64,000 bases of DNA from Isoetes taiwanensis (lineage: Eukaryota > Streptophyta > Lycopodiopsida > Isoetales > Isoetaceae): contig JAJEKV010000044.1 of NCBI GenBank assembly GCA_021234155.1, forward strand, positions 10,512,777-10,576,776, given 5' to 3'. Of this stretch, positions 1-12,000 are shown one piece after another (position 1 is the first letter of the stretch; every line of letters starts with the position of its first letter). The position numbers were made by a program, and so were the translations under genes. Under the pieces are notes generated by a model. The model had not been told where the DNA came from, searched no databases, and worked only from the letters and a program-made list of their open reading frames with translations.

Positions 1-652
1 TCATATAGATGGCATCTTCAGGTTCCTCAGCCACAAAGAAAAAGTGTTTGAACATGGGTATGGGATAAGCTGCTTCATCCCAAAGGGTTAGCTCTGTGGT
101 GGCAAGTGCTCCATAGACGCCTCAGGGTCAACAGACTGTTCCATAAAGTTGATAATCGAATTTCAGAGCTCTATCCTTTATATAATTGTTTCTTCCTGTG
201 TGAGCGGCTTTGCCACCCATGGTCTTGGTTCTTAACCCTATTTGACACTTCTCGATCTAGCCAGCAAATTTTGCTCGCTATTTACCCTAACGCATGGCCC
301 AAATTGCGAAAATGAGCTTTTCATCTTGCATTCAGATGGCTTTTATGGTCGATCTGGAAGGAAGGAGGTTGTTGATATTTAAGGGCATGGCAACTGCAGA
401 TGAGATTCTTCTTTAGTGGGCCCAGACTAAAATTGTTAAGGCCTATAATTGTTCTTCTCTTAGTCAAGTGAAGCGAGTACCAATTTGGCATACTTACCTT
501 CACAATCATTCTTATGGATAGACAGGTGGTTGTGCTCAGTTGGATCAGTTTGTCCGTCAGGGTTATAGTCCTGTCGTGCATTTTATTTTGTTATAGTTTT
601 TTGATTGGTGAATAAAGCTTGATGTCCTTCCAAAAAAAAAATAAAAAAAAAA
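1..652 (+). mobile_element. 3' end of a decayed LINE (non-LTR retrotransposon)
   Basis: An open stretch to position 315 reads LALWWQVLHRRLRVN and then SELYPLYNCFFLCERLCHPW. This resembles the zinc-binding domain (zf-RVT type) that follows the reverse transcriptase in plant LINEs. The expected CPLC pair appears as YPLY, so both cysteines are lost. Downstream the frame is broken. Just before the end comes AATAAAGCTTGATG, followed by an A-rich tail at 632-652, as at a LINE 3' terminus. The 5' part lies outside the window. The call rests on remembered domain shape and the tail; I see no target-site duplication. Confidence 0.55.
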
Positions 653-1433
653 TACAACAACAAAGGAACAATAGAGCAAACCAAATGAACAACAAGCGGC
701 TACTCCTGTGGTCCCCGCTCAAGCATGGGATTGATCTGGCTCTTGTAGCGTGCAGTTTCTACCTATTCCAAAGCCCCAGCATCCCAAAGTTTGTTGAAGA
801 AGCATGTATTGGGAAAACACCCAACAATCTAAATGTCTCCAACTGCCATGAAACTGCATAAAAGTACCGAAGATGGAAAAACATAAGTCGCATCCTTCCA
901 AGACAACAATGTGTTTGTAACTTAAAATGGAAATTAGCATTAAAATTGCACAACCTTGATTAATAGTCACATGAAATGAATCAACATCAGTTACGACGAC
1001 ATAAAAAATGCATTTAATGAAATGGCCCCAAGCAGAGAAATTGGAAGAACTTATCACTCGCTATGGTAGATAAAGATGTCACTCCAAATCAAGACACTAC
1101 TAGAAGCATCCGAAGTACACTTGAAAATCATGGGGCATGAATGTAGATGATTGCACAGAAATTTTAATCATGAATCGTGGATACACGAAAAGAATTGCTT
1201 TCATATTCCAAGAAAAATGAAAACCCATGGAAAGACACGATATCGAATTGTTTAAAGATGTAAATATTATATTGGAGAAACATTTTCCATGAGTAACGTA
1301 GATTAATATTTTATTGTGGAACTATTTCAACTCGTCATGGTCAAAGTCTAGTTTTTAATGCATTTAAATGATCACTCAATCTCAACTATTCGGGCTCTTT
1401 TAAAGGTTATAAGTAGCATGCAAAGCTTTTGGC
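653..1433. other. No gene recognised (upstream of the Gnk2-like gene)
   Basis: AT-rich sequence with only short, overlapping open frames on both strands. A weak TATA-like TTATAAG at about 1408-1414 lies about 25 bases before the ATG of the next gene, too close to be a convincing core promoter. Confidence 0.5.
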
Positions 1434-1841
1434 ATGTCATTTGTAAGTGAAATGGAAAGACGTGGGTTAATGTTAGTGGTCCTATTTGCAGGAACGTGTG
1501 TACAAGTAATTGATGGGCTTCCTCCATTTATTTTTGTAGATTGTAACATAAAAAGCACAACCGACTACCTTGAACTTAGAAATGTGATCAAAAGATTATT
1601 TTGGCTACTAATTTCAAGGACTCCATTTTCACCAAACTATATCATGCAAACAGAGTTTAGTTTAAATGGGAAAGATTTATATGGTAGAGCCACTTGTGAT
1701 GCCAATTTGAATTCTGAAGAGTGTCACTGGTGTCTTCAGCATATAGCAAGAGAAATGTTCTTTTTATGTAATAACACTATTGGAGGTGAAGTGAATGTTA
1801 TAATGTGTGGTATCCGATATGAAAATTTTTCATTTTGGTAA
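1434..1841 (+). CDS. Secreted Gnk2-homologous (DUF26, stress-antifungal) cysteine-rich protein
   Basis: A single-exon protein of 135 residues. Residues 1-28 look like a signal peptide (RRGLMLVVLFAGT hydrophobic core). Met7 would give a more ordinary signal peptide than Met1, so the start is uncertain. The mature part is one Gnk2 domain: Cys37, Cys88, Cys97, Cys100, Cys112 and Cys125. It has the diagnostic C-x8-C-x2-C at residues 88-100 and the block YGRATC, both as in ginkbilobin. Family knowledge: these apoplastic proteins bind mannose, and some inhibit fungi. Of the three mannose contacts I recall for ginkbilobin (Asn, Arg, Glu), the Asn after Cys37 and the Glu of RYEN (Glu130) are kept. 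The Arg position holds Glu119. The length matches a single-domain secreted member with no kinase part. The family is fairly certain; the activity is inferred. Confidence 0.85.
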   Translation: MSFVSEMERRGLMLVVLFAGTCVQVIDGLPPFIFVDCNIKSTTDYLELRNVIKRLFWLLISRTPFSPNYIMQTEFSLNGKDLYGRATCDANLNSEECHWCLQHIAREMFFLCNNTIGGEVNVIMCGIRYENFSFW

Positions 1842-2183
1842 GAATTGTTGAGTGGGCAATATGCCACAATCAAAAAATTTATTGTTTTTAGCACCCACTG
1901 TCAATTTTAATACCAAAACCAAGGTACGACGATGGATCTGTAACCTATCTGTTGAAGGAAACAGATTGGTGAAATTCTGAATGTTCAGTAAGCTGTTGAT
2001 CTTGATAATGTATTGTCCACCGGAAGGCTCTGGTTGCATAAATGACACTATTTAATGTCCAGAGGAAAAGCACTAGATACCGCTGCGTATGTTTCTCACT
2101 GTCCAAAATCTCAATTTAATCTAATGGGAAATTGTGTTGAGTAATGGAATAGAAAAGGCTAGGAAGGATAGAAAAATCTGCAG
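1842..2183. other. No gene recognised
   Basis: Short intergenic stretch between the Gnk2-like gene and the convergent PPR gene. I looked on the minus strand for the missing end of the PPR E domain or a DYW domain and saw neither. Confidence 0.5.
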
Positions 2184-4678
2184 TCATGACAACTTGGCAC
2201 ATTTAGGTTCAGCATATATATTTGACAAGAGCACATATCCTGCTGTACAAGAAGGATCCACTTGGACAATTTTATCAGAATACTGTTGCCCAAGTTGGAT
2301 GTTGCCATATATCCTACAAGCACTTAATAAGGATGTCCATCCAATAAGGTTAGGCTGGTCTGCTGCTTGTACTAGATCATTTGCTTCATTTAGGTGTCCT
2401 GCACGCCCAAGAAGATCAGCCATGCAATTATAATGGTTTGTATCAGGTACCATTCCGTAGTCTTCTCTCATAAATTTAAAATACCGGCGACCTTCATCTA
2501 GTAGGCCTGCTCTGCTGCACGCAACAAGAATACTTGCAAACGTTGCTTCATTGGGTTTTATGTGTTCCATGTTCATTTCTTCAAAACAATTACTAGCTAA
2601 CCTTGCATTGCCATCCTGCCCACATCCTGCAATCATGGTGTTCCATGATACTGAATCATGACTGGGCATTATATCAAAAACCGTTTGAGCCTCCTCTAAG
2701 TTCCCACATTTTGAATACATATCAATAATAGCATTCCACATCACATCATCTAGTTCAACACCACTTCTAAGAATCTTAGAATGAGCAATCCTGCTCTTAC
2801 CGACTGCTCCTATACTGCCACATGCTTTCAACATGCTAAGAAAAAGGAGTTTGTCAAGTTTCATTTCCAATTTTTGCATTTGCTCCAAAAGCTCTATTGC
2901 AGCAAGACTATCACCTTGTTCAGCATATCCAGAAATCATTCCACCCCATGAGATTATGCTTTTATTAGGAAGCTTATCAAAAACAATGCGTGCTTCACTC
3001 GCACACGCACACTTTGCATACATATCAATAAGTGTATTGCCTACAACAAGCTCTAGTTCAAGTCCGTCTTCAATCACTTGGCTATGGATGATTCTCCCTT
3101 GACTGATCGCTCCAATACTTCCACATGCTTTCAGGATGCTTGAGAAGATAATGTTGTTTGGAATTATCCCCTCATCCTGCATATCGTCAAGCAGCTCTAG
3201 TGCAAGAATGCCCTCCCCATGCTGAGAATACCCAGCTATCATTGCACCCCATGATACAAGGTTCCTGTTTGGCAAATCCTCAAACACCTTGCGTGCTTCA
3301 TCCAAGCTTCCATGTTTGGCATATATATCGACAAGGCTGCTTCCGACAATAACATCTGATATGTGTCCATTCTCTATAATCTGTTCATGTATATGCCTTA
3401 CCTGTTCTATTGATTCTATGGTCCCACATGCCTTCAGGGCACTTAGGAAGGTGAGCTTCTCCGGCTCAATGCCTTCACATTGCATTTCTTCAAAAAGTTC
3501 TAGAGCAGAACAACCATATCCACGCTCAGCATATCCTGCAATTATCACATTCCATGATACCAAATCTGGGCTATCCAGGTGATTGAATACTTTATGGGCT
3601 TCTTCTAGGGCCCCACATTTTGCATACATATCAACGAGTGTACTTCCAACAACAAGGTCCAATGCATGTTCGTTCTCCATGATCAGATGATGAATAAAAA
3701 CGCCCTGATGTTGGGCTTCTATACTGCCACATGCTTTTAAAATGCTTGCATATGTAACTTTGTTTGGTTTTATGGCCTCTTTTGCATATTGCCATAAAGT
3801 TCTATTGCTACCAAAGGGTGCCCATACTGCACATATCCTCCAATAATTACATTCCACAAAACTACATCTCGATCCTCCACTTTCTCAAAAACATTGTTTG
3901 CCTCAAGTAGACTTTCACATTTAATATACATATCAACAAGATTGTTCCCAAGAATGTAATCCAAGGGAAGGCCATTTTGAATGATCTGCTCATGAAGCAA
4001 TCTACCCGGCTCTATCCCCTCCGTAATTGCACATGCTTTTAAGATGCCAAAATAAATGACTTTGTCTGGTGTTACACCATCCTGTTGCATTTTATAACTA
4101 AGACCTAGTGCAAATTGACCATCCCCCTGTTGACAGTATCCTGCAATTATGGCCCCCCATGATACCACATCTGTTTTGTTTAGTCTGTCGAACACCTTGC
4201 AAGCCTGCAGTAGTTCTCCACACTTGGCATACATATCTACAAGTGAGTTTCCAAGCATAAGATCTGATTCAAGTCCATCTCTTACAACTTGGTCATGAAT
4301 GTACTGTCCCTGTGATATGTTTGATGTTGCAGCACATGCCTTAAGAACAGCAAGATAAACATACCTGTTATTCTTCATTCCAGATAGTTGCATTTGTTTA
4401 AACAATTCAAGGGCATTTCCAGCATACCCAAGCTTGGCATTTGCAGAAATAACTGCACCCCATGTGTAGGCACTTGGGCTTACAACTTTATCAAATGCTT
4501 GATTTGCCTCCATTTGGCTTCCACAAGAGGCTAATAAGCGTATTATATGAGAGCTCAAGAATGCATCTGCATCAAGATTATTCTGAACGACGAGAGAATA
4601 TATACGTCTAATGTCCTTACCTTTAACACATTGCTGCAGAAGGGAGTATGCAGTATGGATAGAAAGAGGCTGGGACAT
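2184..4678 (-). pseudogene. PLS-class PPR protein gene with one frameshift and a truncated E domain
   Basis: Two overlapping open frames (N-terminal 4678 to 3770, C-terminal about 3857 to 2184) form one PPR protein of about 830 residues. The repeats follow the plant P-L-S triplet pattern, with recurrent LVDMYAKCG, VSWNVIIAGY and ILKACGS blocks. The frame changes at the T run 3780-3783 (A run in the mRNA), where one base appears to be missing; a sequencing error is possible. The protein ends inside an E1-type motif (GWTSLLSACRIYGN, then YVLLSNIYAE and a stop), with no E+ or DYW domain. The ATG at 4678 is the first in frame; a TTG lies 18 bases upstream. I see no clear transit peptide. Family role: sequence-specific organelle RNA binding, often C-to-U editing. 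Without DYW it would need a partner enzyme. Confidence 0.85.
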
Positions 4679-4696
4679 GCTGTTGAGGATTCTCAA

Positions 4697-6339
4697 AGTT
4701 CGGTGTTGGAAAGGTTAAGTATCAGTTTTTCTAGCATCTGATGAGGCACAAAATGTAACACAGACCCAGGAGACAGAGGCGCCATCTCAGATACCAAGAA
4801 CAAGGGAAACATGCACGGGCACCACTGTGAAATAGCCATCAGTGGCCTGTTAAGGAATTTTCTTAATGTGCTAGGGAACCTGCCGGCCGTCGAGGTTTCC
4901 GGCCGTAAACCGGTCCGCCTGATGGTTTCCTGCAAACCGGCCGGAAACCTCAACGGCCGGCAGGCTCCCGCAGGTAAACCACCAGGAGTGTGGGACAAAC
5001 TCTAAAAACCTAACAAGTATATTTCCTGTAAAATTTAAGTTAGGCGGAAGAAGCCTATGAAAATCTAGATTTCATCCGGAAAAATATAAAGAAACCCACA
5101 TATTTTGACCGGAAAACTTCCTGCAATTTTTTTTTCCTATCGGAAATTCTCGATTTCAACAGGTAGGATGCTAGTGTTCCTAGGAATTCGGCATACACTG
5201 CAGGAGGTGGAAATTCCGTGCTTGGATTTTCTTGTATTTTTTTGGGTTGCCCCTACGGGGGCAAACCCTTGTTTATGTGGGCTTTTGGCATATCTTAGGT
5301 ATATGCTAGAATATTCCTAGGATATGCTGGTGACTGCTAAAAACCTCCTATTTCATGTAAACTGGCGGTCACCTGGTAAAGAACTCGACAGACGTTCTAA
5401 CCGGGTAACTGGCAGGGCAGATCGAAGCTGCAATCTGATGCTGGGCCACTAGTCTTGCACTGGATGGTGATCGTTACGAGAGTGCAAGCCTCAACCTCAA
5501 TGTCTGCCCACATTTATGATCAATCTTATTTTGAGTGAACTTAAATACTTGGCCAGCATTAGAGATCATGACGCATCACTATGGTTGCGGTAACATCCCA
5601 GACATGAAGGCTTGAAACCTATGCCTTGTTAAGAATGCCATGGTCAGGTAAACTTTGGAAACTCTGCTATTGATTGGAATGTTGCATATTTATGCTTTAG
5701 GCAATTGTATACAAGAAATGTGCAAATAGAATCAGCAAAAATGTTGCTGCTACCATGATAGGCACGTGATTCGCTGTTCAGGGAAAGGTAATAGGGCGCT
5801 TTGACAAAAGCTATGTGGATGTCTACTTCTTAGAAATTTGTATTGTTTGCATAAATTTTTATTCTGTATTATGTTTCCCCTCCATCAAGCGTTCTCTTTG
5901 TTTCTCCTCCGTCAAGCATTTGCTCTGTTTGAAATTGTAAATACTGCAGCTTTTGCAAGGAGGTAGACATGAGACCAAACACATATCTAGATGTCCATCT
6001 TTTATTGTTGTTGATGACTAAGCTTCTTCACTATAACATGGTTTACCTCTCCAAGCAATATGGATCATTGGTGTAATCGAACAGCAGAATATGTGCCTAG
6101 CTTTCATAGGCAGTTGCTAATGGAAAATGCAACCTGACCTATAACTCTATGCATCACCGCATACAACCATGAGAAAGGATGGCATAATTTCTGTGCATTG
6201 TGTTGGAAATGTAATGAAAATGAAATTGCTATGCAAGCTAGGAAGTTTAATTTGGGAAAGAATTGGCCGTCCACTATATATCATTTTGTTTGTCAAAACA
6301 TCATTCTTTTGAGGTCGATGACATTGTCGTGCAGGCAAT
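4697..6339. other. No gene recognised; contains one strong inverted repeat
   Basis: No coding frame with recognisable protein character. Apart from the inverted repeat at 4879-4964, this holds ordinary AT-rich intergenic sequence. Confidence 0.45.
4879..4964. repeat. 27-bp inverted repeat (GC-rich hairpin)
   Basis: Arms at 4879-4905 and 4938-4964 are complementary at 26 of 27 positions, separated by 32 bases. Each arm contains CCGGCCG. The arms are far more GC-rich than their surroundings. I see no target duplication or transposon terminus. Confidence 0.8.
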
Positions 6340-6692
6340 GGCCAAGGAAGTGGAGGAAACTGCGGTTGAAATAGATGGCTCTGTAAATGCACAAGGCAAG
6401 AAAAAGGAAAGCATAAAAAACCGAAGCCGTGGGATACTGATGATATTCATCACTGGAAAGTTGAACATTTTGACCCCTCTTGGAATATGGGTGGAATGCT
6501 AGAGGAAAGCTCCTTTTCTACTCTTTTTCCTCATTATAGAGGTATGTCGGTGGAAGTTTAGTGTGGAGGTTTTTCATTTGCAAATTGGTAGAATTAACAC
6601 AATTTAGTTTGGCAGAGAGGTATTTGCAGGATGCATGGCCTACCATAACGAGGGTGCTCAAAGAACATGGAGTGGCATGCCAATTGAATCTG
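6340..6692 (+). pseudogene. KRR1: 5' fragment of a KRR1-like small-subunit processome gene (two exons)
   Basis: Exon 1 (6340-6541) starts MAKEVEETAVEIDG. After a frame change at the A run 6401-6405 it reads KPKPWDTDD, then WKVEHFDPSWN and SSFSTLFPHYR. Exon 2 (6616-6692) reads RYLQDAWPTI then KEHGVACQLNL. The intron 6542-6615 has clean GT and CAG ends, and the R/E-R-Y-L junction keeps the reading phase. These blocks match the start of KRR1, the nucleolar KH-domain protein needed for 18S rRNA maturation. The next expected block (EGSMTVSTTRKTRDPY) and both KH domains are absent, although a GT donor follows exon 2. This is therefore a fragment, not a full gene. The identity comes from remembered KRR1 sequence. 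Confidence 0.75.
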
Positions 6693-7740
6693 GTAAGGCC
6701 GATTCTTTAGTTGTTCTTCTAAATCTCACCTACAGCTCGCTTCCTGCATTTAGTTCGTTTGCAAATTTCTAGATGAAAACTTGTGACTGTAGTAAATGTG
6801 CACAAGATCCTTACTGCAGTGTGCCAATACAGGGAAGTTGAAGATCTATAACTTTTGTTTATGGGAAAAGAATTGTAATAATCCAGCGAGCATATGCTAT
6901 ATTAAATTAGAAGAAACCTAAAAATAGTTTGCCATACCTCTCCAAACTTGCTATGTCCCATGCTAGATGTCTCTTGCTTTGGTTGTTCCCCCTTCATGTG
7001 GCTGCGAACTTGTGATATTATTATGGTCTGAATCTGTATATCTATATTCTCTGTGATTCAGTTATAAATCATTATCTAGACTATAGCATCTAACCTGTTT
7101 GAAACCCAACAGGAACCTGTTTTATGCTTTAAATTATAGTGCATATCTCACAATGTACCGGAATTCCTAGATGCCAGTATATGTTTATGGTGAATGACCT
7201 TGTTTGTTACGCTATTTGGCATGAAAACTGTTTACAAATTTACGAAGACAAGATTTTCATGTACTTATCTCATCTATACAACTTTTATATCAATTATTTA
7301 ACAGAATGTCACAGAGTTTTGCTTTTGATACAGATATGCTGCCTATGACAATATGCCTATTCTGGAATCTAGTTGCGAGGGAAGGTTGCACTTCGATCTG
7401 GCAGAAGACAACAAATGGCTCGTCTTATTTTGGTCTACCAAGCTCCTGCCCTTAGATGTCAAGGATACCATTTTGGTTCGGTACTGTGTTCCCTTTCTTG
7501 TCTTCTAAATTTGGCAATTTCTTCTCTGTTTTTGATAAAAGGTTATGTAAAATAAACATTCTGATAAGCACATTAGGGCAGTTACTAAGAAATACAGGCA
7601 TGATGAGTGCAGTTTTGTCTTGGCCGGTACTGTTCTGGTTCTTTTCACATTCTCAATAACTGCAGGCAAGTTGATTATAATTTTCGAGTAGACGTATGCT
7701 TGCCTTGTGCCTGTGTATGTGGGGCAATACCATTACAAAA
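6693..7740. other. Intergenic, with one unidentified exon-like segment
   Basis: At about 7335-7475 a plus-strand frame reads LHFDLAEDNKWLVLFW then STKLLPLDVKDTIL, which has protein character and is followed by a GT. I could not assign it to a family. The rest shows nothing. No N-terminal HKT exons are visible here. Confidence 0.3.
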
Positions 7741-9092
7741 AAATTCTGAAGGTGAATGATTTAAGACCTTGTGAACATAATCAGTTATCCTCACCCCCGA
7801 GCAACGATGATTGTTCTTCCAACATGAAAGAAAAACAGAAGGGTACGGATGGGGCCATGGTAGGAGATGAGATGAACAAAGTTCAAACTGCAGAGGTAGA
7901 ATATGATGCAATGCTTGCACTTTCGCGACTTGTTATCATCTACTTTTTTCTCATTCATATTGTCAGCTTCATAATTGTAGAGATATGTGTTCTCTGTAGT
8001 CCCCATGTACTTGGTATATTGAAGGTGAAAAATGTCCCCCATGTAATGTTTGCCATATTTATAACAGTCTCTCTGTTTGCCAACGCAGGGTTTTCCCCAT
8101 TGAATGAGAATCTAATCCCATTCCAGAGTTCTCCTGTGCTTTTATTGTGGCTCCTTGTATTGATATTAGTGGGGAACACAATGTTTGCACCTTGCCTATG
8201 TTTTATTATCTGGGTCCTTCACAAATGCGAATGTCTTTTCTTTTTCTTTCTTGACTGGAGATCAGTAGCTTTGCAAGGACTTCGCTCTGCTTATAAGATG
8301 GTAGTTGGAGTTTCAGTCTGTCTCTACACGCAATGCTGGAGCAAATGTAGTGAACTTAGCAGATTTATCTCCTTCTATGCTTGTCCTCTACATTGGAATG
8401 ATGTGAGATTCTTGCTTTCTCAACTATTTGTCGTATTTGAAAGCTTTGTTGTAATAATTCACCGTGTTGATCATGATGTAAGCGAGATGGTTATGTCTCA
8501 AGCTTTGCACATCTACAAGTACGTTGCTGGATATCTAGTTTTTCTTTCAAGGCAAACGACAAAACTTATAGAAAATGATTTACAGCATACTTTACATGAG
8601 CATCAGGAAAACAGTAATGTTGCTCAAATTGCAAAGATGGGCTAGAAACTTGTTTGCACGAGATTGGCTTATTTGTTCCTTTCTATATTAAGTAATTTGT
8701 TTTGATTGAAAACCACCATATCGAAATGACTCGTAAAATTATTCCATATTCAATATCATATTTGAAGTTATCGAGTTCTTTGAAGCAATCCTTTACTTGT
8801 TTTTTGTTTCATTATTTTGTCATGTGATTTAAATCTTTTTTTTTTTTCTATGCAATTGCCTATGGAAATGTTGGACTATCACGTAGGCTATAGTTGCGGA
8901 GTTGCTAAAGTCCACATTCCTTATAGCTTTTTCGGAAAGTGGAATTACTTTGGCAAAGTGATTATTGTAATTGTTATGTTCCTAGGAAAGCATAGGGGTC
9001 TGCTGAAGATATTGATGTTGTTGTTGGACTTCCTCATCAAAGGCAATATCGAGATCGACGATGTAACAATACGGTTGTGCAAGTTGTTATGA
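7741..9092 (+). pseudogene. HKT-type potassium/sodium transporter pseudogene
   Basis: HKT (TrkH/Ktr superfamily) blocks occur in order. A charged cytosolic loop precedes a membrane span near 7900. The second pore loop FANAGFSPLNEN is at about 8076-8111, then GNTMFAPCL near 8173-8200. LDWRSVALQGL and YKMVVG follow. The frame then shifts at about 8305-8311 into FQSVSTRNAGANVVNLADLS and LVLYIGMM (to 8403). NYSIFNIIFEVIE follows with an in-frame stop, then AYGNVGLS (about 8855), another frame change, and GYSCGVAKVHIPYSFFGKW with IVMFLGKHRG. The N-terminal third, including the first pore, is missing, and about 50-60 residues before LDWRS are deleted. Introns are possible at 8402 and before AYGN, but the acceptor before AYGN has lost its AG. 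Non-functional. Confidence 0.82.
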
Positions 9093-12000
9093 GATATTTA
9101 TTCTTTGTAGAAATAGGTTCTCTCGGTTGGATGTTGGGAAAAGCAAAAAGGACTTCGTTATTCGTAGAATTGAAAATAGCAACAGAAGCTCTAATTTGCT
9201 TTGGTTAGCAAAATGTCATTATATACCTACATATGTGATTTCCTCGGTTTGAGAGATTATGCATGTTACGTAATATTCTAAAGGAAGCTTTTTTGTGCAT
9301 GCCTGGTGTAAGGCGTCATTTTGGTTACACGGTTAATTGCCTTGAATGACAAACCCGGCAAAGAAGGGTGGAGCATGGACTTGCATGGAGTGTGGGCTTG
9401 CAGCGGTTTCGTATATGAAAAACATGTCATTCACATATAAAAGGTAAATGGCATGTTTCCTTAGGCTTCAGCATACTGTTCTCCACGTTCATATAGCAGG
9501 TGTTTTCCAGGCCAACTGATAACGAGCATATTGAATGATCCATTTAATGTTATGGATGGCCCTCAATTTTGGTCTATAAGAACATCTCTACAATCTAGTA
9601 AACGAGTCCTGCCAATCATATATTGATTCTAGGGACTTTCATCCATGCAAATTATAGCAAGTTGAGTGAGGAAATGTTGTCCTATTCCTGCTAATCCTCT
9701 TGTTATGCCCAGCTTATTAGCAATCAAATTGGCCTGGAGTTTATTTATTAGTCACCATGCGAATCAGCTTCTATATCCAAAGACTTCCAAACATAACCAT
9801 GAAATGCAAGTGATGGCTCTATGTCATGCAATGTGATATACTAGTTACATGTACATTGCTACGCCATATGTCTTGATGAGGAAATTGAGAGAACTTGTGC
9901 TTATCATAGTCTTATCCACATTGAACCGAATATTTACCTGGAATCAACATGCTGTGGAAGCCCGTTTTGGAGCCATACAACTTTGCAACTTGAAATATTG
10001 AATTAGTAAAGCACATTATTTTAACAATCCCATGGAGAGATATGGAGCTTCCAAGCATGTGAATCAAGGTATACATTGTAATCATCAGGGTATTTTTTAG
10101 TGGCCTCGGCAGGCCAGTTGGCCACACATTCACATTTTTCAAAAAAATAGTCGGCCACGCGGGAGTAGGATGCATTCTCACCATAACCAAGTGGTGTTGG
10201 CCAGTTCAAAGTACCAACTTATCAAATTCACTCCATAAGTGGCCAATTTGATATCTGCCAAATCTTCAGACTCGTGGGCCATGGCCATTTCAAAATACTA
10301 TGCGCATTAAAAACTTGCTGGGATGGCCATTTAAACCATGGAATAATTTTATACTTTTAAAGATTGTGGCCAGGCGTAGGGACAAAATTTCGCCACTTGT
10401 AGGGTGGCAAAATTATAAAATTATGAAAATATTTCCCGTAATATAGTATTTTTGCTTTGGTTCAAATTTTCTTGATTCAATTTTGCAATTTCCATCCCGA
10501 ATCCTCTCTTCTTTATCCCTGCTGAATCTGCACTCCACTGTCCCACTCGATTCAAAATTAGTTTCTATACCAAGTACTTGCATTACAGTTTTTAATTTTT
10601 GTTAGATCCATCATACCGAATCCATTTGTGATTCTGCATGCACTCAGCATGTTTAAGACATTTAAATGATGTTATAGTGTTCTTAGTCAGAGAAGGAAAC
10701 ATGCCTTTCTTCTCTATATCACTATCATGTATTGGGCTTTCATGGGTGAGCAAGTAAAACATACTTAATCATCTGACTGGACATGCCAGTGCTATGCTTA
10801 TCATAAATTGAATTCTATTTCTCATTATTGTCTATGTTTCATGTTGTTTTTCATTCATCTCTATCTAACCGTTCATCTTTTTCTTTCTTCTACCCAAATC
10901 CCACCAACATTTTGCCCCAAGCCTGCATTACCACTAGTTTAGCATTTTATAGATTTTGTTCATTAGACTTTAGGAAAAGAAGAGGATCATGCATATTGGT
11001 CACGAATTTCATGTGACCCATTATACATGGGAGTTCATGCAAGATGCCTTCTTATGCCACAAGTGAAAATACCAGAGACAAGACCTTTGCCACATTTGTG
11101 AATAGCAATGGTGCCACTGTGCAATCTTGACGAATGCCATGGCCAACCAAAAGAATGCAGAAGACTCTCCTTGGAAAAGGACAACATAGTGAATCGAGTA
11201 GCGAAGTCTCATGACATCAATTATGAACAATGCACAAGTTGAAATTGAATGTGCTGGCTTGCAATAGCACATTTATGAAACAACTAAATACCAGATAAAT
11301 ATTGTCTTTTCAAACTTGAAAAAATGTACTAAGTGGTTTGCAAAGAAGGAAGAATGTGTCATTCACAATTGGTTCAACAAGATTTTCTATGCATCAACAT
11401 ACAAGATTCTTGGTGGTACATCAGAATAGAATTCTTTATCCATTAAAAAAAGAAGAGGATATTAAGAACGTTTATATGGTGGAAAGTGGATGTTGAGCAT
11501 GACTTCCTTATGATATTTAACTTCAAATAGATCTCAAGTTGGAAGAAAATACTAGAACCTTTGTCTATATATCTTATGCCCTTTGGGACACGAAAAGCAC
11601 TTCTCATCCAAATTCATGAATCCTAGCCCATATTTTGGTTTATAAAGAAGGAATATGTTAGTTATGCAATTGACAATCTACTACTCGACATGGAGGACCA
11701 TGAGAGCTTTTAGGCCCACAATTGACAATATTAGGAAGCAGATCTTGGTTACGTGTACTGAAGATCAAGAAGATTCTATCTTTTAGCTCTAACTCAGACT
11801 CTCTGCAGCTTCTTTCAACTGCTCTGGGCTCAGAGATGAAATGCATATGACAACACGAGGGACAATTGGGGCATACTGTAAGTCTGAGTCGGGAATAAGT
11901 ACAGAAGAAATTTGTGAGAACAAGTGGGAATATGCTCTAGAAGACATGGGTACCATAAGCTAAACAAGGTGTATATTTTAACCTTGAAATGCAATATTTT

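Noticed and set aside
719-1057. 112-codon minus-strand frame near the left end
   Set aside because: Its start is not an ATG in good context, composition matches non-coding DNA, and nothing in it resembles a known protein.
9420-9600. Antisense copia reverse transcriptase (LLYVNDM-like)
   Set aside because: Only a six- to eight-residue resemblance, with no neighbouring motifs in any frame.
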